64,000 bases of DNA. It comes from an uncultured Bacteroidales bacterium. Lineage in GTDB: Bacteria > Bacteroidota > Bacteroidia > Bacteroidales > Paludibacteraceae. Made by a program: the position numbers and the translations under genes. Positions 49,862 through 57,681 of this stretch are shown piece by piece. A model generated the notes under the pieces. That model saw only the letters and a list, made by a program, of their open reading frames with translations, had not been told where the DNA came from and did not search any database. The stretch lies in assembly GCA_902780495.1 (NCBI GenBank), contig CACZFM010000013.1:32852-96851 (forward strand). Direction: 5' to 3'. Position 1 is the first letter of the stretch. Each line of letters opens with the position of its first letter.

Positions 49862-49917
49862 TTCAACCAAAAATCTCAGATTTCTCTTGCACATCTCAAA
49901 AAAATGTTGTACCTTTG
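49862..49917 (+). promoter_or_regulatory. Extended promoter of the AbiEii-type operon
   Basis: TTCAACCAAAAATCT then CAGATTTCTC (49862-49886), TTG (49887-49889), a 20-bp spacer, TACCTTTG (49910-49917). The leader is about 25 nt with GGGAG before the GTG start. Confidence 0.78.
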
Positions 49918-49945
49918 CACCCGAAATTTATAAAACACTGGGAGA

Positions 49946-50278
49946 GTGTCGAAAAACGAAGTAAAATATCAGTTATTGGCTGCTCTGAAAGCACAAAACT
50001 GCTTTTGGTCGTATGATGTGTCTGCGTTGAAGGATGTGCCTGACGATGTGCTGATTGAAAAAGTGCTCGTGTATTTGGATCTTCCGGAAATCAACAACTT
50101 GATGGCACTTTATGGAAGGAATCGGGTGAAACGCGTTTTTAGAGAACGGCTTGTCCCGCAGGAAGAGTATCTTTATACGCTCAATCGTTTCCTTGCCTGG
50201 TATTATTTCGGTGTCAAGCAGCCTGATCGGTATTTGCGTCAACAAACCACACGTCATCTTAACCGACTCATGGCATGA
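49946..50278 (+). CDS. Partner protein of AbiEii-type nucleotidyltransferase
   Basis: 110 residues, starting at GTG 49946 behind GGGAG. The protein is alpha-helical (YQLLAALKAQNCFWSYDV, then FLAWYYFGVKQPDRYL) with a basic C terminus. It is not a recognisable AbiEi winged helix, but its 4-bp overlap with the nucleotidyltransferase gene is the layout of two-gene toxin-antitoxin modules, so it is the likely antitoxin. Function is inferred from position only. Confidence 0.7.
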   Translation: MSKNEVKYQLLAALKAQNCFWSYDVSALKDVPDDVLIEKVLVYLDLPEINNLMALYGRNRVKRVFRERLVPQEEYLYTLNRFLAWYYFGVKQPDRYLRQQTTRHLNRLMA

Positions 50279-50916
50279 AATCATTAGCACCTCATACAGG
50301 ACGAATCTTTGATGCTATCTCCCGTCTGGAATGTATACGGGGATATTTGTTGGTCGGAGGAACGGCTTTGTCGTTGCAGATACATAATCGGCAAAGTGAA
50401 GATTTGGATTTCATGCGATGGAGAACTTCTAAAACGGAGAAATTAGAAGTGGATTGGCCGAATATCCGCAAACAATTGGAAACCATTGCGCCAATTGATA
50501 ATATGAATCTGTTGGATATGGATCATGTGGAGTTTCTCGTGCAAGGGGTTAAGATTTCGTTCTATGTTAGTCCGCGTTATACACCGGTTACCCAACCTGT
50601 GCATATTCAGCACAATCTCTTTGCTGCCGATTTGCTATCTATTGGTGCGATGAAAATGGAAGTGTTGCTCCGTCGGAGTACATTTCGGGATTATTATGAT
50701 ATCTACTCCCTTTTGCGGGAAGGGGTTTTATTTAAGGATATGGTGGATTTGGCGTTGCGTCATTCCAATCATCTGTTGCATACGAAGAACTTGTATGCTA
50801 TGCTCACCAATGGGCAGCGTTTTGTGCGGGACGACACGTTTGTACAGCTTGAGCCGAAATACAATGTCACATCCATGGATATAGAAAATGATATCCGTGC
50901 AAGGATAATTGAGTAA
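50275..50916 (+). CDS. AbiEii/AbiGii-type nucleotidyltransferase toxin
   Basis: 213 residues. N-terminal nucleotidyltransferase motif LVGGTALSLQIHNRQSEDLDF contains the GG and the two Asp of the polymerase-beta-like active site. The following ISFYVSPRYTP and KMEVLLRRSTFRDYYDIYSLL are the AbiEii continuation with the conserved Lys and RDYYDI. AbiE systems act as type IV toxin-antitoxin/abortive-infection modules. It lies next to the second cassette, supporting a defence-rich location. Confidence 0.85.
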   Translation: MKSLAPHTGRIFDAISRLECIRGYLLVGGTALSLQIHNRQSEDLDFMRWRTSKTEKLEVDWPNIRKQLETIAPIDNMNLLDMDHVEFLVQGVKISFYVSPRYTPVTQPVHIQHNLFAADLLSIGAMKMEVLLRRSTFRDYYDIYSLLREGVLFKDMVDLALRHSNHLLHTKNLYAMLTNGQRFVRDDTFVQLEPKYNVTSMDIENDIRARIIE

Positions 50917-50948
50917 GAAAGCCCGACAAATTCAAATAAAAATGCAAC

Positions 50949-50996
50949 AAAATTTGTAGACGTCTACAAATTTTAAATAAAAAAGCAGTACTTTTG
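50949..50996 (+). promoter_or_regulatory. Promoter with 26-bp palindromic operator, cassette B
   Basis: A perfect palindrome (50949-50974; half site AAAATTTGTAGAC), 14 bp, then TACTTTTG (50989-50996). Together with flanks this is a near copy, inverted, of 26762-26817. The cassette B gene starts 24 bp on. Confidence 0.85.
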
Positions 50997-51019
50997 TCAA
51001 ACTTACATGGTCTGAGTAC

Positions 51020-51166
51020 ATGGGTAATGGCAATAATTCCATCTTACATCCGCGGCGTGAATCTGAAATTGATCGTAATCAATTTGATAAAGAGAAATCT
51101 GCATATTGGCAAGCACGCTTCGCTACTCTCTCTGAAGCTGAAAAACGCCACATATACGGTAAGTAA
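51020..51166 (+). CDS. 48-residue ORF, first part of cassette B
   Basis: MGNGNNSILHPRRESEID, then RNQFDKEKSAYWQARFA and TLSEAEKRHIYGK. Charged and helical with no membrane segment. It stops at TAA 51164-51166, but the same frame then stays open through the membrane ORF ending at 51508, so the two may once have been a single gene broken by a nonsense change, or a stop that is read through. No family is recognised. Confidence 0.5.
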   Translation: MGNGNNSILHPRRESEIDRNQFDKEKSAYWQARFATLSEAEKRHIYGK

Positions 51167-51232
51167 AATAGGTCTTTCTGCCATTGGCGGCATATCGCGA
51201 CCAAAGAAGACCGAATTATAGTCAAAGGGGCG

Positions 51233-51508
51233 TTGGCACAAAAGATTGCAAAACAGCGAAAAGCAAGTATAGGAACCACTATTGCCGGAGGAGTTATTGC
51301 GGCAGGCTCTATTGTTGCCGTTCCATTTACAGGAGGGCTATCTCTTATTGGTGCTGCTGGTGCAGCTGCGGCTATGTCAGGAGGTGCAATCGCGGTGCTG
51401 CTCGCTATAGCTGGATTACTTGGCCTAAGTTTTTATGCACTGAGCAGAGATTATAATGTAAAGATAACAATCGAGAACGGGGTAGAAGTGGAATTAATCC
51501 GTAAATAA
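51233..51508 (+). CDS. Gly/Ala-rich membrane protein of cassette B
   Basis: 91 residues from TTG 51233, which has AAAGGGG five bases upstream. A basic start (QKIAKQRKASIG) is followed by two hydrophobic Gly/Ala-rich helices (TTIAGGVIAAGSIVAVPF, then GAIAVLLAIAGLLGLSFYAL) and a soluble end (VKITIENGVEVELIRK). It resembles glycine-zipper or pore-like small membrane proteins, but no family is clear. In frame with the preceding ORF across one TAA. It sits exactly where cassette A carries the GTPase cargo. Confidence 0.55.
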   Translation: MAQKIAKQRKASIGTTIAGGVIAAGSIVAVPFTGGLSLIGAAGAAAAMSGGAIAVLLAIAGLLGLSFYALSRDYNVKITIENGVEVELIRK

Positions 51509-51516
51509 AGAACTAT

Positions 51517-51761
51517 TTATTGACCGCATACAAAAAGAGCACGAGCATCGTCAAACACACACACCCTCCTGAAACGAAATGAGGTGTTTTGAAGCGGCCT
51601 ACTATACCACTCCCTGACCACTCCGTTACCACTCTTTACTGTCACAGGACTATTGGAAGATGGTCCTAAAGTCGATACGCCCATTTGTCATCACTTTGAT
51701 AATCATTGCATTACAAAGAAAATGCAATAAAAACACAAAAAAGTTGCATTTCGGGTGATAG
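51517..51761 (+). repeat. 3' cassette element, copy 2
   Basis: Reverse-complement match to 21760-21993. It includes the coding tail IDRIQKEHEHRQTHTPS (open from 51498 with no start of its own), the CACTCCGTTACCACTCTTTA block, and the ATTGCATT/AATGCAAT hairpin. From 51762 to 51961 the stretch is gene-free; three 11-mers ending in CCG (51823-51855) are the only regularity seen. Confidence 0.88.
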
Positions 51762-51961
51762 ATTTGCCCCTTTTTTCGCCTTATATATGGAGGGGTATAT
51801 GTAACACACACCAATAAAAAAATCGAGATACCGAGATTGGCCCGAAAACGGACCGAGCATATATCACGCAGTCCATTAGGTGCTGAAAAGAACAAGACAA
51901 ATAACAATTTAACGGTTTAACAGCTTAAAAGAGGAAAAATACCCCAAAAAATCACAAAATA

Positions 51962-51992
51962 TTTGGTGGTTCCAAAAAAAGCAGTACTTTTG
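51962..51992 (+). promoter_or_regulatory. Promoter of the CAP-domain protein gene
   Basis: TTTG (51962-51965), 19-bp spacer, TACTTTTG (51985-51992), within AAAATATTTGGTGG. Confidence 0.78.
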
Positions 51993-52021
51993 CACCCGAA
52001 TTCTCAAAATACACAAATGTT

Positions 52022-53230
52022 ATGTATAAAAACTGCTTATTACACATGTTCAGGAAATTCGGTGTTGCAATCTTCCTGTTGGTAGTTGTTGTACCATCTA
52101 TGGCATCGGAAAGTATTGAAATTACAACTGATGAGATGAACTTGTATGAGTTGATTATGCAGTATAGAAAAGAGAATAACCTTTCGCGGATTCCGTTGTC
52201 GCCATCGTTGACTTATGTAGCGCAAACCCATGCAAAAGATGCTTATGACCATTATTCGGAAATCCCTTCAGGATGCAATATGCATAGTTGGTCTGCTTAT
52301 GGTCCATGGGAGAAATGTGATTATTATCCGGATCATCGAAATGCGGAATGTATGTGGTCCAAACCGGGAGAATTGACTCCGTATAAGGGGAATGGATATG
52401 AGATTATCCATTATCGCTATCCGCCTACAGCGGGTGTTTGTACTCCGAAAAGTTCGTTAATGGCTTGGCAAAATAGTGCCAAACACAATGAAGTAATACT
52501 AAATCGTGGTATTTGGTCGGATGCAGAATGGGAAGCCATAGGTGTCGGTATGTATAAGGGGGTCGCCTGTGTTTGGTTTGGCCACGAAAAGGAATCTGCA
52601 ACGGAAACAACCACAGAAGATGCAACTTTCAGTACCACTGTCCCAACTTGTCGAAGTTTGTCCCAACCTGTCCCATGTCCTTCGTCACGTTTGTCTACTA
52701 CCCTTGAAGAAGTGAGGTGGTCAACAGATATGTATGCCAAGTATTCATATACCGATTATACGGATTATGCGGCTTTCAATCAGCCGATTGATGAGACAGA
52801 TTATAATGTGGGTCTCTTAGAAGCAGCCATGTTTTATGAAACCAATCGTCAGCGGGTGAAGTATGGGCTTCCGCAACTCAAGTTTGATTATAATACATGG
52901 GTATGTGCGCACAATCATTCGGTGGATATGGTGAATTATGATTTTTACTCGCATGAGAGTCCGGTTGCTGGTAAACACACAATGTCGGATCGTTTTGAAC
53001 AGGTGGGGTATGAGAATTGTTGGTGTGCTGAAAATATTGCATATTGTCCTATAGGCTCATCTTATGTGGAAACTGCCCGACAATTGGTGGCTGTGCAATG
53101 GATGAATTCGTCAGGGCATCGTAAGAATATATTAAATTCTAATTATACACATTTGGGATGTGGTGCAGCGTTTTATAGGGAAGGCGCGTATATGTACGTA
53201 AAGGCCACGCAGAACTTTTTGGGGAAATAA
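52022..53230 (+). CDS. Secreted protein with two CAP/SCP domains
   Basis: 402 residues. A signal peptide (VAIFLLVVVVPSMA) follows a short N-terminal piece. Two CAP (cysteine-rich secretory/SCP) domains: the first at about 38-195 (LIMQYRKENNLSRIPLSPSL, HAKDAYDHY) and the second at about 268-400 (FYETNRQRVKYGLPQL, HNHSVDMVNYDFYSHESP, SSGHRKNILNSNYTHLGCG). The second keeps the usual His/Glu cavity residues (HSVDM, AENIAY, GHRKNIL); the first is degenerate. The bridging region is Thr/Ser/Pro-rich. Function in bacteria is unclear. Confidence 0.85.
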   Translation: MYKNCLLHMFRKFGVAIFLLVVVVPSMASESIEITTDEMNLYELIMQYRKENNLSRIPLSPSLTYVAQTHAKDAYDHYSEIPSGCNMHSWSAYGPWEKCDYYPDHRNAECMWSKPGELTPYKGNGYEIIHYRYPPTAGVCTPKSSLMAWQNSAKHNEVILNRGIWSDAEWEAIGVGMYKGVACVWFGHEKESATETTTEDATFSTTVPTCRSLSQPVPCPSSRLSTTLEEVRWSTDMYAKYSYTDYTDYAAFNQPIDETDYNVGLLEAAMFYETNRQRVKYGLPQLKFDYNTWVCAHNHSVDMVNYDFYSHESPVAGKHTMSDRFEQVGYENCWCAENIAYCPIGSSYVETARQLVAVQWMNSSGHRKNILNSNYTHLGCGAAFYREGAYMYVKATQNFLGK

Positions 53231-53239
53231 ATCGACACA

Positions 53240-53743
53240 ATGAAAAAACTGCTTATAATACTCCTTGCATTCCTTCCTCCTACACTCTCATTTGCACAAT
53301 ATGGCTGGCAAGATGAGGTGGAAGGAGATCATTGGGTTAATACAAAATATAATACTACAGAAGGTACAGAATTCTGGGTGACATTTATGCGTAACTATGG
53401 ATCAAGTACAGGAGATAATAATGATATGTCTCTCTACTTGTACGCCACTTCTAGAGAGAATGCTATTGTTACAATTACAAATCCTAATATTACAGGGAGT
53501 TCTATAATACTCAATATCAAAGGGGGAAAGCAGGATTCATGTTTGGTTCCAAACTCTTGGGCGTATATAGAACTAGATAGAACGATTGGGCATTATGGTG
53601 TCAAAGTGACATCCGACAAGCCTATTTCTTTGTATGCGACCAATCAACATAGTTCTGGAAAATACGATGCAACAAATATCTTGCCAGCGAAAGCATTAGT
53701 GGGTGAATATGTTGTGCAAACATATAGCCACATTGAACGATAA
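53240..53743 (+). pseudogene. Truncated secreted IgGFc-binding-like protein
   Basis: 167 residues. Signal peptide (KKLLIILLAFLPPTLSFA), then TEFWVTFMRNYG and MSLYLYATSRENAIVTI, which match the N-terminal region of large Bacteroidota surface proteins of the IgGFc-binding/T9SS-secreted type. These normally run to many hundreds of residues. Here the frame ends after VVQTYSHIER, exactly where a carboxypeptidase fragment begins, and has no C-terminal tail. It is 9 bp after the CAP gene. Probably a remnant cut by a deletion, though an exported fragment could still be made. Confidence 0.7.
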
Positions 53744-54287
53744 TAATCCATGCCTTACAAAATGGCAACAACTCGTAACTTGTCAATCTATTTCTTACAC
53801 CATCCCAGCGCATCCTCTCAATCGGCAAGGGGAGACAGAAGGTATTCTGATTGGTGGCAATCTAAGCGTCCTATATGGATTACAAGGAACTCCCTATTCT
53901 CTCACCAATTGTATCCAAAAGCACAAAGCAGAAGGAAAGAAAACCCTCCTTTTCATCGAAGATATATCGGAGCGACACTACCATATTGATCGTATGATGC
54001 AAAACCTTCGCCTTAGCGGCGTTTTGGCTCAAATTAGTGGGCTAATTGTGGGACAGTTCTCCGAATGTGATAACGATCCTTCTATTCTGCAACAGCGACC
54101 TTCTACCACATGTTTTCCACAAACCGAAACGATTTATCAAACTATTCTTCGTGCCGTGGAGCAATATGATTACCCCACGCTTTTTGATTTCCCGGCAGGT
54201 CATGTTGACAACAATTTTCCCTTCATGTTAGGAGCCTATACAAAAGTACATATTTCCTCCAATTCATCGAACTTTTTACAACCATGA
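53730..54287 (+). pseudogene. C-terminal part of an LD-carboxypeptidase (S66), N terminus lost
   Basis: The frame YTIPAHPLNRQGETEGILIGGNLSVLYGL, shown here in part, and LLFIEDISERHYHIDRMM, GLIVGQFSECDN and FPAGHVDNNFPFMLGAY are the C-terminal half of LdcA-type peptidases, including the catalytic Glu and His. The N-terminal half with the nucleophile Ser is missing. The open frame begins at 53703 but homology starts only near 53730, after the junction with the preceding truncated gene. Normal S66 enzymes release the terminal D-Ala from muropeptides; this piece cannot be active alone. Confidence 0.8.
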
Positions 54288-54679
54288 CACCCATGCTAAC
54301 ATACGCTCTCCACCACAGAGTTCTTCCTTCTGAAACAGCTGATCAAATGGGTAGCGGTTTACTTCCTGTTTTTGCCACTCCATCTGTCGTTGCACTTATG
54401 GAAAACGCGGCTTGCCAACTAATTGCCAATATCCCTGCGGGAAGAGTTGGTGCTATAGAAAATGAAGATGAAACCACTGTTGGAACAAGAATAGCCATTG
54501 ACCACGTAAAAGCCTGCCGCCCCGGATGTATGGTTACAGCTACCGCCCAACTGATTTCCGTGAACGGAAGGCGATACGAATTTAAAGTCATCGTTACAGA
54601 CGAGAATGGTAACCTATTGGCAACTGCAGAGCATTCGCGATTCATCGTTTCCTCCAAACGCTTTATGGCTCGCATCTGA
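54284..54679 (+). CDS. Hotdog-fold thioesterase, FlK-like
   Basis: 131 residues. The Thr, Glu and His of the FlK-type active site are visible in FATPSVVALMENAAC and GTRIAIDHVKACRPG. Family members hydrolyse acyl-CoA thioesters. It overlaps the LD-carboxypeptidase remnant by 4 bp (ATGA), as it would overlap the intact gene in an ancestral operon; the remnant reading frame may persist to provide that translational coupling. Substrate unknown. Confidence 0.8.
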   Translation: MTPMLTYALHHRVLPSETADQMGSGLLPVFATPSVVALMENAACQLIANIPAGRVGAIENEDETTVGTRIAIDHVKACRPGCMVTATAQLISVNGRRYEFKVIVTDENGNLLATAEHSRFIVSSKRFMARI

Positions 54680-54849
54680 ATTAGTACTTATTTTTCCCCT
54701 CCCCCCCACCTCTTATTGTTTCTCTTTTTCGGAAAAACAAACCTTTTTTATGTGTATAAAACATGGCATTTTTTAAGATTTACATCAAAATAATAAATAT
54801 TGACATGTTTTTCAAAATAATTGCTATTTTCCAATCCAGCTAAAAGCTG

Positions 54850-54857
54850 TACCTTTG
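54850..54857 (+). promoter_or_regulatory. -7 box of the TonB-receptor operon
   Basis: TACCTTTG at 54850-54857, 18 bp before the ATG at 54876. No -33 TTG at the normal distance is seen; the region upstream (54680-54849) is AT-rich with no other feature. Confidence 0.6.
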
Positions 54858-54875
54858 CACCCGAATTTGAATATT

Positions 54876-57668
54876 ATGCTTTTAAAACCAATGAATACTG
54901 TGCAGAAATTATTATTCACAACCTTACTTTTAGTTTTTTCAACAAGCCATTTTTATGCTCAATTGATTACGGGTACTGTTACTGATGAATTGACAAAGGA
55001 ACCTGTTATTGGTGTTACCATTGTTTTGACAGATGACAAATCTGTTGGAACAGTTACCGATTATGATGGCAACTACCAACTTTTAGTAGAAAACCACAAA
55101 CGTCCATTTTCTATAACCTTCTCTTCGGTGGGTTATGAAAACGAAACACGCATGGTGGACGAATCAACCAAGCAAATCAATGTGGTTCTTAAAACGCACT
55201 ATGAGCAACTGGACGAACTCGTTGTCAGTGCTGGTAGATTTGAACAACGCCAAACAGATGTGACCGTTTCTATGGAAGTAATTAAGCCCCAAATGCTGAA
55301 GGCACAAGCACCTACAGACCTGACGGCAACACTGCAAACACTGCCCGGTGTAGAAATAGTGGACAAACAACCGAGTATCCGAGGAGGTGGAGGATGGACC
55401 TATAGTGTAGGTTCCCGTTGCCAAGTATTGATGGATGAAATGACCATTCTTAACCCCAAAACCGGTGAAATCAACTGGAATAATGTGCCGCTAGAAAATG
55501 TAGCCCAAGTAGAGGTAATCAAAGGTGCCTCTTCCGTACTCTATGGTTCATCTGCCTTAAACGGAGTGATCAATGTGCGCACAAAACGCCCAAACATTGA
55601 ACCTGAGACAAAGTTGTCAGGTTATGTTGGAATATATGATAACTACCAGAAGTACAAACACACAGGTGCTCGTCTTCCTATGTATTATGGTGCTGAAGTT
55701 TCACATGCTCGCCGTGTTGGGAATTTTGATGTATCAGCTGCACTGAGTGGATTTAAAGATGAAGGATACCGTCAACAGAGTTTCAATGATCGCGTGCGCT
55801 TAGGAGGTAATATGACATATCACGCACCTATGCCTGACAATCAGTATATGACGGCAGGTTTTAACATGAACTATGTGGCTAACCAATACGGTGACTTTTT
55901 CATTTGGCGTAGTCCCAAACAACCAACACTCCCATCTCCTCTCACCAATATGGGACGTAAGGAGCATAATTTCAACATCGACCCGTTCTTCAACTATGAT
56001 GATACAGAACGCGGAATCTCTCATAAATTGCGTACTCGTTTTTATATTACAGCAGACAACTTGACCACACCATCTGGCGGCAAGAGTACAGAGGATCTTC
56101 TCAAATGGGGTGTTTCGAGTTTTGATTTAGATAAAATAAAAGGTTATTACGATGTGATTTCAGCAGAATTAGCGGAGGAGACCTCACTTATAGACGCCAT
56201 CCTAATCGCTTTTGAAGATAAAGCGATATCCATTATGGACAATATAGAAAACAAGCGTTGGTTAGATGCCGTTATCACAGGTATTGATCTTGTTCAGAAT
56301 GACTTAGGTTACACGGGCACTGTATCAGAAATGCAAGATGCTGTAGCTTATGGTATGGGGCTTTTGTCGAACAATGCGCCAACTCCCCCGGAATTGACCT
56401 ACAACGGATATGTTGATTATCAATTTGCCAAAGCATGGGATTCAGGTGTTCGACTCACAACGGGCGTCAATTGGAATCATATCACTAATACAGCAAATAT
56501 TACCGGAACTCACCAAACAGATAATGTGGCTGTTTATCTTCAGTACGATCACCGCATTGTAGACCGTCTCTCGCTGAGCGCAGGCATGCGCCTGGAATAT
56601 TATAGGATGGATACATGCTATAAAGAAGCCAACATTCAATTAGGCAATTGGCTGTGCCCTGTTAGACCGGTTTTCCGCGCCGGATTAAACTGGGAGATCT
56701 ACAAGGCCGGATTCCTTCGCGCCAGTTTCGGACAAGGCTATCGTAACCCATCCATCACAGAAAAATTTGCCCGTAAGGACATAGGTGGTGTAGGTGTTTA
56801 TCCCAATCACAATATTAAGCCAGAATCCGGTTTTAATGCAGAATTAGGATATAAGCAACTCTATAAACTCGGTCCTATTTCCGGTATGTTGGATGTAGCA
56901 GGTTTCTACACGCAATATAAGGACATGATTGAATATCAATTTGGCCTATTCCGTAACTCAGATTTCACAATGATCAATTCTATGGACGATGTGATTAAAG
57001 AGGTTCAAACCATGGTAGATGACTTGTCTAAAACAAAATCGCTCAGCAATGCAGGAATCGGTATTGGTGCCCAATTTGTTAATGTTAATCGCGCACGTAT
57101 TTATGGTGTAGAAATCAGCACCACCGGACGAGTAGATATTAGAAGAGATATGTCTCTTTCTTATAACATAGGTTATACATTCACGGAACCTGAGGATATG
57201 GACTACAAGGATCGAATAGAAAAAGAAAAAACATACACCGACCCCTTGCAGATGAAAAATAAATCCAATGACTCCAAGTACCTCAAATATCGTAACCACC
57301 ATTCATTCAAGACCACCTTGGACTACAATGTCAAGTGGTTCTCAGTAGGTGTGAATATGATGTATCGTAGTAAGATTCTTGCGGTAGATTATCTAATGGT
57401 AGATGAGCGTCGTAAAGAACAACCCGACCTAATGGATTATGCACGATTGTTTATCTTTGGTTATGAAGATGGTGTTTCGTTGCACGACTATTGGATGGAA
57501 CACAATAAAGGTGTATTCACGATGGATTTGCGCGCATCGGTACGAATTAAAGAGAAAGCAGAAGTACAGTTTATGGTAAACAACTTGCTTAACACTGAAT
57601 ACAGTTACCGTCCCATGGCACTTGCAGCCCCCCGTACTTTTGTATGCCGACTCAATGTACAATTTTAG
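54876..57668 (+). CDS. TonB-dependent receptor
   Basis: 930 residues from ATG 54876 (54891 also possible). Signal peptide (KLLFTTLLLVFSTSHFYAQ), a carboxypeptidase-regulatory-like domain (ITGTVTDELTKEPVIGVTI), plug (TATLQTLPGVEIVDKQPSIRG, then VEVIKGASSVLYGSSALNGVI) and a full barrel ending in an aromatic residue (FVCRLNVQF). Imports a large ligand such as siderophore, heme or cobalamin by TonB energy. No SusD partner follows; instead come three exported proteins with lipocalin-like and repeat domains. The ligand is unknown. Confidence 0.92.
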   Translation: MLLKPMNTVQKLLFTTLLLVFSTSHFYAQLITGTVTDELTKEPVIGVTIVLTDDKSVGTVTDYDGNYQLLVENHKRPFSITFSSVGYENETRMVDESTKQINVVLKTHYEQLDELVVSAGRFEQRQTDVTVSMEVIKPQMLKAQAPTDLTATLQTLPGVEIVDKQPSIRGGGGWTYSVGSRCQVLMDEMTILNPKTGEINWNNVPLENVAQVEVIKGASSVLYGSSALNGVINVRTKRPNIEPETKLSGYVGIYDNYQKYKHTGARLPMYYGAEVSHARRVGNFDVSAALSGFKDEGYRQQSFNDRVRLGGNMTYHAPMPDNQYMTAGFNMNYVANQYGDFFIWRSPKQPTLPSPLTNMGRKEHNFNIDPFFNYDDTERGISHKLRTRFYITADNLTTPSGGKSTEDLLKWGVSSFDLDKIKGYYDVISAELAEETSLIDAILIAFEDKAISIMDNIENKRWLDAVITGIDLVQNDLGYTGTVSEMQDAVAYGMGLLSNNAPTPPELTYNGYVDYQFAKAWDSGVRLTTGVNWNHITNTANITGTHQTDNVAVYLQYDHRIVDRLSLSAGMRLEYYRMDTCYKEANIQLGNWLCPVRPVFRAGLNWEIYKAGFLRASFGQGYRNPSITEKFARKDIGGVGVYPNHNIKPESGFNAELGYKQLYKLGPISGMLDVAGFYTQYKDMIEYQFGLFRNSDFTMINSMDDVIKEVQTMVDDLSKTKSLSNAGIGIGAQFVNVNRARIYGVEISTTGRVDIRRDMSLSYNIGYTFTEPEDMDYKDRIEKEKTYTDPLQMKNKSNDSKYLKYRNHHSFKTTLDYNVKWFSVGVNMMYRSKILAVDYLMVDERRKEQPDLMDYARLFIFGYEDGVSLHDYWMEHNKGVFTMDLRASVRIKEKAEVQFMVNNLLNTEYSYRPMALAAPRTFVCRLNVQF

Positions 57669-57681
57669 AAACTCTTAAATT

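Noticed and set aside
51184..51456. 90-codon frame overlapping the cassette B membrane ORF
   Set aside because: A shifted shadow (Arg/Tyr/Cys-rich) of the Gly/Ala-rich membrane ORF, which has the better ribosome site and helix pattern.
21760..51761. A 30-kb transposon bounded by inverted repeats
   Set aside because: No transposase or integrase is present, the repeats each lie at the end of a transcription unit, and housekeeping-type genes fill the interval.
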